The notes below the pieces were generated by a model. That model saw only the letters and a program-made list of their open reading frames with translations, was not told the DNA's origin and searched no databases. 39,256 nt of DNA from Syntrophomonas sp. UBA5288 (GTDB taxonomy: Bacteria > Bacillota > Syntrophomonadia > Syntrophomonadales > Syntrophomonadaceae), in contig DHSK01000197.1 in assembly GCA_002408445.1 (NCBI GenBank), positions 1 to 39,256 of the forward strand, given 5' to 3'. Position 1 is the stretch's first letter. Every line of letters starts with the position of its first letter. Below are positions 15,115 to 24,214 of this stretch, in pieces. The position numbers and the translations under genes were made by a program.

Positions 15115-16254
15115 TTAGAATACTATTTTTCGTCCCCGTACATTTATCCCCAGTATAATTCCTACCGCCAGCATGTTGGTAAGCATGGAACTGCCTCCGT
15201 AGCTCAAAAAAGGAAGCGGTATTCCGGTGATAGGCATTACTCCAATCGACATTCCTATATTCTCAAATATGTGGAAAAGCCACATAGCCGTAATCCCCAA
15301 AACCAGCAAAGTCCCATACATCTCGCGGGCATTATAACTTATATATATCGCTCTCAAAATTAAAACACCGTATAAAAAGATGACAAATACAGCTCCCACA
15401 AAACCCAGTTCTTCACCAATTACCGCATAAATAAAATCCGTATGATGTTCAGGCAGGAAGTTCAGCTGAACCTGGGTGCCGTTAAAAAGCCCTTTACCCG
15501 TAAGTCCACCGGAACCGATAGCCACCAGCGACTGAATCGTGTTCCAGCCGGCCCCGCGTCCCCCTTGTCCGTCATTATAGGGGTCCACAAATACAATAAG
15601 GCGTTTCAATTGGTAATCATCCAGCGGCAATGGCATCCCCAGCTGAAAGTGCAGAAACAAGGCCAGGGCTGTAACTGACAGAGCTGCGGCAATAATCCCT
15701 AATAGAATCTTAGGATTGGCACCGGCCACAAACATCATAACAAAAGTTATGGCGATATAGACCAGGGCCGTTCCCAGGTCAGGCTGCAGCATTATCAATA
15801 TAAACGGTAATCCCATAAAAAGAAAACAAGGCATCATGTCGCCCAGGGTATTAAGTTCGCCCTTACGCTTGTCCAGAAAATTGGCAAAGGCCAATATTAA
15901 AAGTACCTTGGTAAATTCAGCCGGCTGCACCGGCGGTAAAGGTCCCAGACCTATCCAGCCCGTCGTTCCCCGGATCTCATGTCCGAACACCAAAACCAGT
16001 ATTAAGGCCAGAACCGCAATCCCATATATGGCCAGACTGTATCTTTTAAACTGGTTGTAATCAAATCTGATTATCAGTATTGCAAAAAATAGACCTATCA
16101 AGGCAACCATGATTTGTTTTTCCACGTAATAATAAGGGTTGTCCGATATGCCGGTAGAAGCACTTAAAAGGACAATCATGCCAAAACCGATCAATGTAAG
16201 AAGGGCTAATAAAAAAGGTTTATCAATAAATTTTAACCGCTTTAACTCCAACAC
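15115..16254 (-). CDS. rodA: RodA, SEDS-family peptidoglycan glycosyltransferase
   Basis: RodA polymerises lipid II during lateral wall growth, together with PBP2 and the MreBCD complex encoded nearby. The 379 residues have about ten membrane segments. SEDS markers are visible: GTTGWIGLGPLPPVQPAEFTK (about 95-115), the PDLGTA loop, the long extracellular loop with GAGWNTIQSLVAIGSGGLTGKG, FLPEHHTDFIYAVIGEELGF, and the C-terminal GIPLPFLSYGGSSM. The GTG start at 16254 follows AGGAGG by 5 nt. A good promoter lies only about 20 nt upstream, so rodA seems separately transcribed from minCDE. FtsW and SpoVE are paralogues that cannot be excluded by motif alone, but mre/min synteny favours RodA. Confidence 0.93.
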   Translation of the reverse strand: MLELKRLKFIDKPFLLALLTLIGFGMIVLLSASTGISDNPYYYVEKQIMVALIGLFFAILIIRFDYNQFKRYSLAIYGIAVLALILVLVFGHEIRGTTGWIGLGPLPPVQPAEFTKVLLILAFANFLDKRKGELNTLGDMMPCFLFMGLPFILIMLQPDLGTALVYIAITFVMMFVAGANPKILLGIIAAALSVTALALFLHFQLGMPLPLDDYQLKRLIVFVDPYNDGQGGRGAGWNTIQSLVAIGSGGLTGKGLFNGTQVQLNFLPEHHTDFIYAVIGEELGFVGAVFVIFLYGVLILRAIYISYNAREMYGTLLVLGITAMWLFHIFENIGMSIGVMPITGIPLPFLSYGGSSMLTNMLAVGIILGINVRGRKIVF

Positions 16255-16271
16255 AAAAACCTCCTGCGTAC

Positions 16272-16299
16272 ATTATAACGGTTCAAGCAGATATGTCCA
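16272..16299 (-). promoter_or_regulatory. Sigma-A-type promoter of rodA
   Basis: On the - strand TGGACA (16294-16299) and a perfect TATAAT (16272-16277) are separated by 16 nt. Predicted transcription starts near 16265, close to the Shine-Dalgarno (16260-16265), leaving a very short leader. Confidence 0.55.
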
Positions 16300-16334
16300 G
16301 TTAACAAATTCAGACCGGCAATTATAATTTTTTT

Positions 16335-16450
16335 CCAGGCGGTGGGGTATAGTCCGGGCGCGACTTGCGGAGGCGGTGAGAAACACCCGGCGACATTGAG
16401 CGGATGATGGGGAAAAGCCAACGAGGACGTCTTAAAGACGCCCCCGCTAA
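16335..16450. other. GC-rich non-coding block between minE and rodA
   Basis: About 115 bp are clearly richer in G+C than the flanks, with local symmetry (CCGGG...CCCGG, and CGTCTTAAAGACG near 16426). There is no open frame with a start signal, no T-tract and no match to a family I can name with certainty. It could be a dispersed repeat or a structured RNA. Confidence 0.4.
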
Positions 16451-16481
16451 TAATTCTATTCAGTTTTAATTTCCGATGAGT

Positions 16482-16754
16482 TCAGCTGTTGGCCGCCCTC
16501 TTAAAGCCCCGTACCGGAATATTGGCAACCAGAGCGATGCTATTTTCATCATTTTCGAGGTCGACCTGAAGACTCTCCTCATCTATATCCAGATATTCCC
16601 GGATAACTCTTATAAGCTCTTCCTTAAGTTCATTTATAAAATCAGGAGACATTGAAGCCCGGTCATGTACGAGAACCAGGCGCAATCGCTCTCTGGCTAT
16701 ATCTTTACTGCTCAAGGATTCCCTTCCAAATATCCTGTTTAAAATATCAATCAA
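16482..16754 (-). CDS. minE: Cell division topological specificity factor MinE
   Basis: MinE stimulates MinD ATPase and drives MinCD oscillation so that septa form at mid-cell. The 90-residue protein has the expected N-terminal membrane/MinD-contact helix, ARERLRLVLVHDRASMSPDF (about 20-39), followed by the topological-specificity domain with IREYLDIDEESLQVDLEND and the IPVRGFKR end. The start is a TTG at 16754, 7 nt after GGGGG; no ATG is available. It follows minD by 15 nt. MinE here implies Escherichia-type oscillation and not only the Bacillus DivIVA system, which is typical of several Clostridia. Confidence 0.96.
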   Translation of the reverse strand: MIDILNRIFGRESLSSKDIARERLRLVLVHDRASMSPDFINELKEELIRVIREYLDIDEESLQVDLENDENSIALVANIPVRGFKRAANS

Positions 16755-16769
16755 ACGTACGCCCCCTTC

Positions 16770-17570
16770 CTATTTCGCAAGTTTGAGCATCTTCTTAAAT
16801 TTTTCGACCATACGGGATGAATCATCGAGGGCAGCTATGGGAACCTCTTGACCCATTAACCTCCTTGCTATGCGGCGATAAGCCTCCCCGGCACGGGAAT
16901 TGCTTTCCAAAACCGCGGGTTCACCACGATTAGTAGACACCACTATCGATTCATCCTCCGGCACCACCCCCAGTAAAGCAATTGATAATATATCATTAAT
17001 ATCTTCAATATCCATCATGTCACCGCGTTTCACCATTCGGCTGCGAATACGGTTAACTATAAGTCTCGAATTATTCAAACCGGCCGCTTCCAAAAGGCCA
17101 ATTATTCTATCAGCATCACGGACCGATGAAACTTCCGGAGTAGCTACTACCAGCGCATCATCGGCCCCCGCTATGGCATTCTTAAATCCCTGCTCAATAC
17201 CGGCCGGACAATCCACCAGTACAAAATCAAATTCTTTACGCAATTCGTTGGTAAGGTTCTTGATCTGATGGGGAGTAATCGCATTCTTGTCCTTGGTTTG
17301 AGCCGCCGGCAGCAAATATAGACCCTCAAAGCGTTTATCTTTGATTAAAGCCTGTTTAAGCTTGCAGTTGCCGTTAACCACATCAACAATATCGAAAACA
17401 ATACGGTTTTCCAGCCCCATAACCACATCCAGATTTCTGAGTCCCAAATCGGTATCGAGCAATACAACCTTTTTATCCATCATTGCCAATGCGGTTCCCA
17501 GGTTGGCTACGGTAGTTGTTTTACCTACTCCGCCTTTGCCCGAAGTTATAACCAGAACCTTTCCTTTCAT
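16770..17570 (-). CDS. minD: Septum site-determining ATPase MinD
   Basis: MinD is a ParA/MinD-type ATPase that binds the membrane in its ATP form and recruits MinC. The 266 residues contain the deviant Walker A GKGGVGKTTT with its signature lysine, switch I near DTDLGLRNLD, switch II in VLVDCPAGIEQGF, and the C-terminal amphipathic membrane-targeting helix VEKFKKMLKLAK. The ATG at 17570 is chosen because GGGGG sits 7 nt before it and MKGKVLVITSGKGGVGK is the usual opening; six upstream codons of the open frame are dropped. It lies between minC and minE in a compact minCDE operon. Confidence 0.97.
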   Translation of the reverse strand: MKGKVLVITSGKGGVGKTTTVANLGTALAMMDKKVVLLDTDLGLRNLDVVMGLENRIVFDIVDVVNGNCKLKQALIKDKRFEGLYLLPAAQTKDKNAITPHQIKNLTNELRKEFDFVLVDCPAGIEQGFKNAIAGADDALVVATPEVSSVRDADRIIGLLEAAGLNNSRLIVNRIRSRMVKRGDMMDIEDINDILSIALLGVVPEDESIVVSTNRGEPAVLESNSRAGEAYRRIARRLMGQEVPIAALDDSSRMVEKFKKMLKLAK

Positions 17571-17584
17571 CTCCAAGCCCCCTA

Positions 17585-18220
17585 TCATATTTTTAACTTC
17601 TCAATTACTACTTTTCCTGCCCTTATACGGGCCAGTTCCGGACTATTGACCATGATAACCTCGCCATCCGGTGGACGAGTTATATGATTTGCGATTCTTA
17701 GCTGCGTCGGATTTAAACGATAGGCGGCAATAATTGTGTTTTCGTCACCGAAGGCTCCGGCTTGCGCCATCCCCCTTAAAGCTCCCATCACCAGAACATT
17801 CCCACCTGCAATGAGTTCAGCCCCCGGGTTGATGTCACCCAGTACCACAATATTTCCATCACTGAAAAATTTTTGCCCGGAACGCAGGTTTCGAAATAAC
17901 AAGGCCGTATCATCATAATGGGATACGCGTTCCCCGCCGGGAATAGCAGACTGCTCATCCGCCGGGACCACATCATCCGGTGAAGTCCAGGAACCTTTAT
18001 CCCAATGCAAACCGTAATCCAGCAGAATATCTTCAATCTCCCTGACCTGTTTATTAGTAAGGCTTTTAGCCCCGAGGTCGATATTCACCCGGGCGCCATA
18101 CTGATAATCTACAAGTAAACGAAGCTTTTTTTCCAGTTCTTCTTTTACCTGTTTGAACGTAGTGACGTTCTGTAAATCAATATATATATCGCCATTCCTG
18201 TTTACCGTTTCAACTGGCAC
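17585..18220 (-). CDS. minC: Septum site-determining protein MinC
   Basis: MinC inhibits FtsZ polymerisation away from mid-cell. The 211 residues show an N-terminal FtsZ-binding domain (1-85), a linker, and the C-terminal right-handed beta-helix (from about 105) with the repeated glycine turns of FFSDGNIVVLGDINPGAELI, GGNVLVMGALRGMAQAG and GDENTIIAAYRLNPTQLRIA. The GTG start at 18220 follows a GGGGGG run by 8 nt. It opens the minCDE operon and is separated from mrdA by a terminator (18288-18334), so minCDE should have its own promoter. An AT-rich TATAAT-like sequence is present upstream, but no good -35. Confidence 0.95.
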   Translation of the reverse strand: MPVETVNRNGDIYIDLQNVTTFKQVKEELEKKLRLLVDYQYGARVNIDLGAKSLTNKQVREIEDILLDYGLHWDKGSWTSPDDVVPADEQSAIPGGERVSHYDDTALLFRNLRSGQKFFSDGNIVVLGDINPGAELIAGGNVLVMGALRGMAQAGAFGDENTIIAAYRLNPTQLRIANHITRPPDGEVIMVNSPELARIRAGKVVIEKLKI

Positions 18221-18287
18221 ATCCCAGCCCCCCTAATCACTTGCAAGGTGTTATTTACTTTAACTTCTATTAATTATAAATTTTACC

Positions 18288-18334
18288 TTTGAAGAAAAAT
18301 AAAAAATAAGGGAACTTATTAACTAAATTCCCCT
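18288..18334 (-). terminator. Terminator after mrdA
   Basis: On the - strand AGGGGAA (18328-18334) pairs with TTCCCTT (18308-18314), with one G-U wobble and a 13-nt loop, followed by ATTTTTTATTTTTC. It ends the mreBCD-mrdA transcript before minC. Confidence 0.7.
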
Positions 18335-18411
18335 ATTAGAGTCGTTTGCGTACCACAAAATTATTTAACTTTTCGCAGACTTATTCGACATGCACCTGCC
18401 ATTTATTTATT

Positions 18412-20496
18412 TTACGGATTATTTATATCGCTGCCGGCCGGTTTGTTAGCCGCATCTTTTTGAGCTTCCGCGTCTATTGCGGCTATGTGGTCAACTATAC
18501 CGAAATATTGTTCAAATACGGCTTTGGCCACCATACCGGCCGAAGTGCCGCCACTATATCCGTATTCCACTACTCCTGCAAAAGCTATTTCAGGATTGTC
18601 AAAAGGTGCAAAAGCTATAAATACCCCATGGAATTCCCTCTTAGGATTGTCACCCTGCCGGCCCGTCTCAGCCGTACCTGTTTTTGCCGCTACTTTAATG
18701 TTGGCGGGAAAATTACTGAACAGGAATGCAGCCGTTCCTCCTGATTGAGTTACTGCCAGCATGGCATGCCTGGTTTCGGCCAAGGTATCGGCCGATACCT
18801 TTATGTCTCTAACCACCTCAGGCTTGAATTGCTTTATGGTTTTACCCTCATGGGTAGTTATTTTACTAACTACATAAGGCTTCATCAGTTCGCCCCCATT
18901 GGCTATGGTTGCAACATAGTTAGCCAGTTGTATAGGCGTATAATCATTGGACCCCTGACCGATGGACATATTCAGAGTATCAAAGGTCTGCCATTTGGTA
19001 TCAAAATTATAGTCTATGTTGTAATGGGCTTCCAGCCGGGCCTTTTCATTCTTATATTCTTTTTCATAACGGGTTCGTTCTGCTTCATTGGCCGCCCCGT
19101 TGATTAATTTGTCATACTTGTCTTCCAATTGTTCTCTTAAAGCGTCATATTTACGATTGGTTAAAAGAGAATTAACTTCTTTTTTCCAGGCCGGAGTAGG
19201 CAACAAACCGCTGCTTTCCTGAGGCAGATCTATGCCGGTTTTACTGCCTAAGCCAAATTGCTGTGCAACATTGATAATCTCATCTTTACCGGCTCTCCTG
19301 CCCATCTCCTGAAAATAGGTGTTGCAGGAGTGGGCCATGGCTGAATAATAATTGACAAACCCATGTACGCCGGTACATTTTATATACGGCGCTACCCAGT
19401 ATCTTCCCTTGCAATTTACCCGATCATTAAGAGGATTCATCATGCCTTTCTCCATTGCCGCCATGCCCGTGATCGGTTTAAAGGTAGAACCGGGAGGATA
19501 ACTGGATTGAATAGCACGGTTAGTCTCGGCTCCCGGATTAAGCGGATTGTATTTATCCCCCTGGGGAAAATAGTAATCATTTAATTTGGAATCAAGATGA
19601 CCTTTGAAATCATCCGGACTTAGCACGGGAGTACTGCACATGGCCAGAACTTCACCGGTTTTGACATTAAGCAGTACGGCCGACCCTACCTTGGCTTTCG
19701 GATATGATTTCTGGATTGATTTCAGGGTGTCAGCCATGCTTTTTTCCATAACTTTTTGCAGCTTGGTATCAATGGTCAGGTATAAATTGTTGCCCGGTTT
19801 GGGATTTAATGTAACCAGTTCCCCCACCGGCCGGCCGCGGGCGTCAACTTCGACCCGTCTGGCCCCGTCTTTTCCCCGCAGTTCCTTTTCATATTGTTTT
19901 TCCACGCCGGATTTACCTATAAGACTGCTCATACTGTACTTGGAATCACTGGCCGCCAGTTCTTCCTGATTGATAGAATGAATATATCCCAGCAAATGAC
20001 CTGCGGTGGAACCCATAGGGTAATAGCGCAGTGGTTCTACACTGACATCCACTCCCGGCAAATACTGCCGGTTCTCTTCTACCTTTACCACCAACTCCCA
20101 GGGAATGTCACGCATTATGGTAACCGGCTCGAAAAGCCGGAATTTCTGCTGTTCGATTTTATCCTTGATAGAGCCGGCCGTTACTTCAGGAAAGTAAGTG
20201 CCTACTATACCGGCCAATCTTTCCAGCACACTATCCTGGTTTTGTACACCCAGATAATTCAGGCTAAGCGTATAGACCAGTTCATTGGCAGCCAACACAT
20301 CCTGGGTGCGGGAATATATTTCGCCCCGCGGAGCTTTGACGGATACCAGACGGATCTGATTATCCTTGGCCTGGGTCTTATATACATCCCCCAGACACAA
20401 TTGCACTACGGCCAGCCTTATGCCAAGTATAGCCAGAAGCCCGATAACAATTCCGGTGTATATTTTCAGTTTTAATTTTAGTTTGCCTTGTTTCAT
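18412..20496 (-). CDS. mrdA: Penicillin-binding protein 2 (elongation transpeptidase)
   Basis: This class B PBP partners RodA and crosslinks peptidoglycan during elongation. The 694 residues start with a membrane anchor (about 10-32), followed by the pedestal domain containing the RGEIYSR segment and the transpeptidase domain. Active-site motifs are SxxK in SSYPPGSTFKPITG, SxN in AHSCNTYFQEMG and KTG in VAAKTGTAETG. A ~50-residue charged insert lies between the SxN and the LNMSIGQGSNDYTPIQLANY part. The ATG at 20496 has GGAG 7 nt upstream; the longest frame would add 18 unsupported codons overlapping mreD. It is last in the radC-mreBCD-mrdA unit, 2 nt from mreD. Confidence 0.95.
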   Translation of the reverse strand: MKQGKLKLKLKIYTGIVIGLLAILGIRLAVVQLCLGDVYKTQAKDNQIRLVSVKAPRGEIYSRTQDVLAANELVYTLSLNYLGVQNQDSVLERLAGIVGTYFPEVTAGSIKDKIEQQKFRLFEPVTIMRDIPWELVVKVEENRQYLPGVDVSVEPLRYYPMGSTAGHLLGYIHSINQEELAASDSKYSMSSLIGKSGVEKQYEKELRGKDGARRVEVDARGRPVGELVTLNPKPGNNLYLTIDTKLQKVMEKSMADTLKSIQKSYPKAKVGSAVLLNVKTGEVLAMCSTPVLSPDDFKGHLDSKLNDYYFPQGDKYNPLNPGAETNRAIQSSYPPGSTFKPITGMAAMEKGMMNPLNDRVNCKGRYWVAPYIKCTGVHGFVNYYSAMAHSCNTYFQEMGRRAGKDEIINVAQQFGLGSKTGIDLPQESSGLLPTPAWKKEVNSLLTNRKYDALREQLEDKYDKLINGAANEAERTRYEKEYKNEKARLEAHYNIDYNFDTKWQTFDTLNMSIGQGSNDYTPIQLANYVATIANGGELMKPYVVSKITTHEGKTIKQFKPEVVRDIKVSADTLAETRHAMLAVTQSGGTAAFLFSNFPANIKVAAKTGTAETGRQGDNPKREFHGVFIAFAPFDNPEIAFAGVVEYGYSGGTSAGMVAKAVFEQYFGIVDHIAAIDAEAQKDAANKPAGSDINNP

Positions 20497-20498
20497 AA

Positions 20499-20999
20499 TC
20501 AATCTCCGCTTAAGTGAAGCAACCCTGTTCGGTTGGAATGGTAATACCATATATAAAATGGTATCGCTAATATAGTATTGTAACAGGTTTGGTACAGGAT
20601 ACTGTTCAAAATGGACATGTTAAGATTAAATATTTGGAAACTGGCCAATGCAATTAAACCCATTATTAAGGAGTTTAATAAAGTGGCAAACATCACGGCG
20701 AAAACACCCACCAGGATATTTTCACGGAAAACTTTGCCCTGCAGTTTGCTGACCGTGAGGGCTACCAAAGCCTTGGACAGTGCGTTAAGACCGATAAACC
20801 TGCCCATGTACAAGTCTTCCAGCAATCCACACATCAGTCCATACATAGCGCCCTTGCTGCTGCCATTAAAAAGGGCATAGAAAACCACAAATACCAATAT
20901 CAAATCAGGAACAGTCCCTTTTATACTATAAGTACCGAAAATTGTCGTTTGCAAAAATAATGAGATTATGGGCAATAATGCCAGAACTATTTGGCGCAC
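20499..20999 (-). CDS. mreD: Rod shape-determining protein MreD
   Basis: MreD is a small integral membrane protein of the elongasome. The 166 residues have five to six hydrophobic segments, and the family signature around LEDLYMGRFIGLNALSKALVA (about 61-81) is visible. The GTG start at 20999 is 9 nt after AAGGAG. The gene lies 6 nt after mreC and directly before mrdA. MreD sequences are weakly conserved, so synteny strengthens the assignment. Confidence 0.92.
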   Translation of the reverse strand: MRQIVLALLPIISLFLQTTIFGTYSIKGTVPDLILVFVVFYALFNGSSKGAMYGLMCGLLEDLYMGRFIGLNALSKALVALTVSKLQGKVFRENILVGVFAVMFATLLNSLIMGLIALASFQIFNLNMSILNSILYQTCYNTILAIPFYIWYYHSNRTGLLHLSGD

Positions 21000-21005
21000 A
21001 GTACC

Positions 21006-21869
21006 TTACTCCTTTGTGCCGGCCTGGTCAACTTCTACCGGAGGGTGGTAGGCCGTAATGATAAAAACTTCTTCCAGTTTATTGAAGTCTACCGCCGGTG
21101 CCACTGTGGCGGACAGCAAAAGTCCATTGGGTTCACGCGATACCTTCTTGATTTTGCCTATCACAATACCTTTGGGATAATATTCCGAAAGACCTGAAGT
21201 AACTACCTGGTTGCCTTTTTGCACTTTGGAATAATAAGGTATGTTGCGCATTCTCAGCATGCTATTATCGCCCAGACCTTCAACAATCCCATTGGTTTCC
21301 CGTGTTTCCTGCAGTAAAACTCCTACTGCCACTTCCCGGTCCGTAATTAAGAAAACCTGGGCCGAATTTTCATTGACGCTGGATACCCGTCCCACCAATC
21401 CATCCGGACTTATGACCGGCATATTCTGCTGGATGCCGTCCCGGGATCCCTTGTCAATTATCATGGCATTATACCAGTTGCTGGGACTCCGTCCAATTAC
21501 TCTGGCCCCAATCAAATCGTACGTCATGCTGTTTTGTTCTTTGAAATTCACCATCCGGCGCAGCCGCTGCAATTCGGCCTGCTCTTCTTTAAGAATCTGG
21601 TTTTCCAATTTGATTTGACTATTCTCTTTATTTAATTCAGCGATACGCTGATTCAGGCTTTTCTTGCTGGCTACCCGGTTGCTCCATCCCTGGAAAATAT
21701 CAGAAACACCACTAACCCCGCTCTGCAGCGGGGTATAAATATTTCTTATAGTTCTTTCCACAATGGTAAGACTCGGCCTGTCAATGGAAGACTGGTTAAC
21801 CAGTACCAGCATTATCACAATCGTGATTAAACCTGCCCAAAAAGCTTTACTTCTAATTATTCTGTACAA
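21006..21869 (-). CDS. mreC: Rod shape-determining protein MreC
   Basis: MreC links cytoplasmic MreB filaments to PBP2 outside the membrane. The 287 residues have one N-terminal membrane segment (about 10-27), a coiled coil (about 70-115, rich in Glu/Gln/Leu heptads such as ELNKENSQIKLENQILKEEQ), and the C-terminal double beta-barrel with VIGRSPSNWYNAMIIDKGS, GLVGRVSSV and VVTSGLSEYYPKGIVIGKI. The TTG start at 21869 lies just after GAGGAG, with short spacing. It sits between mreB and mreD at the usual place. Confidence 0.95.
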   Translation of the reverse strand: MYRIIRSKAFWAGLITIVIMLVLVNQSSIDRPSLTIVERTIRNIYTPLQSGVSGVSDIFQGWSNRVASKKSLNQRIAELNKENSQIKLENQILKEEQAELQRLRRMVNFKEQNSMTYDLIGARVIGRSPSNWYNAMIIDKGSRDGIQQNMPVISPDGLVGRVSSVNENSAQVFLITDREVAVGVLLQETRETNGIVEGLGDNSMLRMRNIPYYSKVQKGNQVVTSGLSEYYPKGIVIGKIKKVSREPNGLLLSATVAPAVDFNKLEEVFIITAYHPPVEVDQAGTKE

Positions 21870-21884
21870 GTCTCCTCACCCTAA

Positions 21885-22910
21885 TCAAAAAGATTTCCTG
21901 GGCGAAATCAATACTCTTTTTAAGACCTCCATGTTTTCATCCAACACGCGGCCGGTTCCCATAGCTACAGCCAATAGAGGTTCTTCACAAACATAAACCG
22001 GGATATCGGTGTGATTGCTTACATACTTATCCAGTCCTCTTAAGAGCGAACCGCCCCCGGCCATAACTATGCCGCGGTCAATAATATCGGCAGCCAGTTC
22101 AGGCGGTGTTTTCTCCAGACAGACTTTGATCCCTTCCAATACCTGTTCTACCGTTTCTTTCAGAGCCTGCTGAACTTCAGTCGAGGAAACCTGAATGGTC
22201 TTGGGCAGACCGGTGACCAGATCACGGCCGCGCACCTCGTAATATTCCTCCGGTCCCTCCAGCAGAGCCGACCCGATACTGATTTTTATGTCTTCAGCCG
22301 TGCGTTCACCAATTAATAAGTTGTACTTTTTCTTTAAATGCTGGATGATGGATTCATCCATGTTATCTCCTGCCACCCGTACCGATTTGGCCGTTACAAT
22401 ACCGCCCAAAGAAATAACAGCTACTTCAGTTGTTCCTCCCCCAATATCTACAATCAAATTGCCGGTAGGTTCCTGTACCGGGAGGCCGGCACCAATAGCA
22501 GCTGCCATAGGCTCTTCGATTAAATAGGCTTCTTTGGCTCCCGCCTGCAGGGCTGCCTCTTTAACCGCTCTTTCCTCTACAGTTGTGCAGCCGGTCGGAA
22601 TACTTATTATGATCCTGGGCCGCATAAGCGGAGTCTTCTGTCCCATAGCCTTATTTATAAAATATTTCAACATGGCCTGGGTAACGTCAAAGTCAGCTAT
22701 TACGCCATCTTTCATTGGTCTGATAGCTACAATATTGCCTGGAGTACGTCCTATCATTTGCTTGGCTTCTTCACCTACCGACAGAACTTTACCAGTATCA
22801 CTTTGTATAGCTACAACAGAAGGTTCACGAAGTACTACCCCTTTGCCTTTCATATGAACCAGAGTGTTGGCGGTGCCAAGATCTATTCCCATGTCTTTCC
22901 CAAAAACCAC
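21885..22910 (-). CDS. mreB: Rod shape-determining protein MreB (actin homologue)
   Basis: MreB is a bacterial actin that forms membrane-bound filaments and orients lateral wall synthesis. The 341 residues carry the actin-fold signatures: phosphate 1 MGIDLGTANTLV, the IRPMKDGVIADF segment, phosphate 2 NLIVDIGGGTTEVAVIS, and the adenosine site IVMAGGGSLLRGLDKY. The GTG start at 22910 follows AAGGAGG, with 10-nt spacing. It is the first gene of mreBCD, 18 nt downstream of radC. Mbl is a close paralogue, but linkage to mreCD and radC favours MreB. Confidence 0.97.
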   Translation of the reverse strand: MVFGKDMGIDLGTANTLVHMKGKGVVLREPSVVAIQSDTGKVLSVGEEAKQMIGRTPGNIVAIRPMKDGVIADFDVTQAMLKYFINKAMGQKTPLMRPRIIISIPTGCTTVEERAVKEAALQAGAKEAYLIEEPMAAAIGAGLPVQEPTGNLIVDIGGGTTEVAVISLGGIVTAKSVRVAGDNMDESIIQHLKKKYNLLIGERTAEDIKISIGSALLEGPEEYYEVRGRDLVTGLPKTIQVSSTEVQQALKETVEQVLEGIKVCLEKTPPELAADIIDRGIVMAGGGSLLRGLDKYVSNHTDIPVYVCEEPLLAVAMGTGRVLDENMEVLKRVLISPRKSF

Positions 22911-22928
22911 TGTTATGAATCCTCCTTA

Positions 22929-23612
22929 CTATATTAACGCTTTCGATTTTAAGCTGCAGTAACTACTTTCACCAATAATTATGTGGTCAAGCACCTCAAT
23001 TCCAATAATTTTGCCTGCCTCCAGCAATCGTTTGGTAACCTCAATATCCTCACGGCTTGGTGTTACATCACCGCTGGGATGATTATGTATTAAAATAACA
23101 GAATTAGCGCTTTTCTTGATAGCATTTTTGAACACTTCCCGCGAATGGGCAATGGAACTATGCAGACCTCCTACGGAGATATCTTCCATGGCCAGGAGAC
23201 CTCCTTTGCGGTCCAGGTACATGACCCGGAAATGTTCCCTGTCAAAATAGCGCATCTCTTCCATGACTATATTCTTAACATCTTCCGGCGATCTTATAGT
23301 CGCCCGGGTCTGAATATCCAGGCCCACTCTGCGACCCAGCTCGACGGCTGCTTTGATTGATACGGCTTTGGCCATACCGATACCTTTTTCCTGGACCAGC
23401 TCTTCCAGGCTTACTTCTTTCAAACCCCTTATTCCCTTGTACTTAACTAATAATAACTGTGCTAAATCGATAGCACTCATGTTTTTGGTTCCATGCCCCA
23501 AAATAATAGCCAGAAGTTCGGCATCATTAAGGCAGCTCTCGCCTCGAGCCAGGAATTTTTCTCTGGGCCGCATATTTTCCGGCATGTCTTTTATACCTAT
23601 GCCATAATGCAC
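22929..23612 (-). CDS. radC: RadC family JAB1/MPN metalloprotein
   Basis: The 227 residues have an N-terminal helix-hairpin-helix UPF0758 domain (RPREKFLARGESCLNDAELL) and a C-terminal JAMM domain with the metal motif HNHPSGDVTPSRED (His195, His197 and Asp208). The fold resembles deubiquitinase-type proteases and the historical DNA-repair role is doubtful, so the true substrate is unknown. The GTG start at 23612 lies 8 nt after a GGGGG run. It is the conserved neighbour of mreB in Firmicutes and is 5 nt after maf, so it belongs to the maf-radC-mreBCD transcript. Confidence 0.94.
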   Translation of the reverse strand: MHYGIGIKDMPENMRPREKFLARGESCLNDAELLAIILGHGTKNMSAIDLAQLLLVKYKGIRGLKEVSLEELVQEKGIGMAKAVSIKAAVELGRRVGLDIQTRATIRSPEDVKNIVMEEMRYFDREHFRVMYLDRKGGLLAMEDISVGGLHSSIAHSREVFKNAIKKSANSVILIHNHPSGDVTPSREDIEVTKRLLEAGKIIGIEVLDHIIIGESSYCSLKSKALI

Positions 23613-23617
23613 CTGTC

Positions 23618-24199
23618 CTACCCCCCCAACAGGTCGATACCATAGCGCTCCAGCATCAAATATAATCTGGTCAAGGGCAGCCCCACAACATTATAATAGC
23701 AACCCTCAATTCTGTCCACTAACAGCGCTCCGCGCCCTTGAATCCCGTAAGAACCGGCCTTGTCCATCGGCTCTCCGGTAGCAATGTAATTTCTGATTTC
23801 AGTCTCGGACAACTCACGAAATTTAACCTTGGTGATCTCTGATTCCACCTGGTAATCACCATTGGCTGCATCCATTAAACAAATCCCGGTGATAACTGTA
23901 TGTTCTTGCCCACTCAAACTGGTCAACATTTCATAGGCATGCTTCTCATCCGCCGGTTTGCCTAGAATAGTATCCTTTAGAACTACAACCGTGTCAGCCG
24001 CAATAATCAAACCGTCATTGAGCAAATCTGTGACATATCGGGCCTTTTGAAAGGCAATTTCCTGAACCGCTGTTTGTGGAAGCTGAAAAGAAGCAATATT
24101 TTCTTCAATGCTAGCTGGAATGGTAGTAAAAACAAGGCCCAGCCTGGCAAGAAGTTCTTTACGCCGTGGCGACTGGGATGCTAAAATAATCGGTTTCAA
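23618..24199 (-). CDS. maf: Maf-type nucleotide pyrophosphatase
   Basis: Maf proteins hydrolyse non-canonical or pyrimidine nucleoside triphosphates to monophosphates and are implicated in septum inhibition in Bacillus. The 193 residues open with LASQSPRRKELLARLGL (signature SxRR), then contain IIAADTVVVLKDTILGKPAD with the catalytic Asp, and YGIQGRGALLVDRIEGCYYNVVGLPL near the end, typical of the dTTP/UTP-type YhdE/Maf subgroup. The start is a TTG at 24199, 6 nt after AGGA. It is 15 nt after the DUF4321 gene and directly precedes radC. Confidence 0.95.
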   Translation of the reverse strand: MKPIILASQSPRRKELLARLGLVFTTIPASIEENIASFQLPQTAVQEIAFQKARYVTDLLNDGLIIAADTVVVLKDTILGKPADEKHAYEMLTSLSGQEHTVITGICLMDAANGDYQVESEITKVKFRELSETEIRNYIATGEPMDKAGSYGIQGRGALLVDRIEGCYYNVVGLPLTRLYLMLERYGIDLLGG

Positions 24200-24214
24200 C
24201 TATTATCCTCTCAA

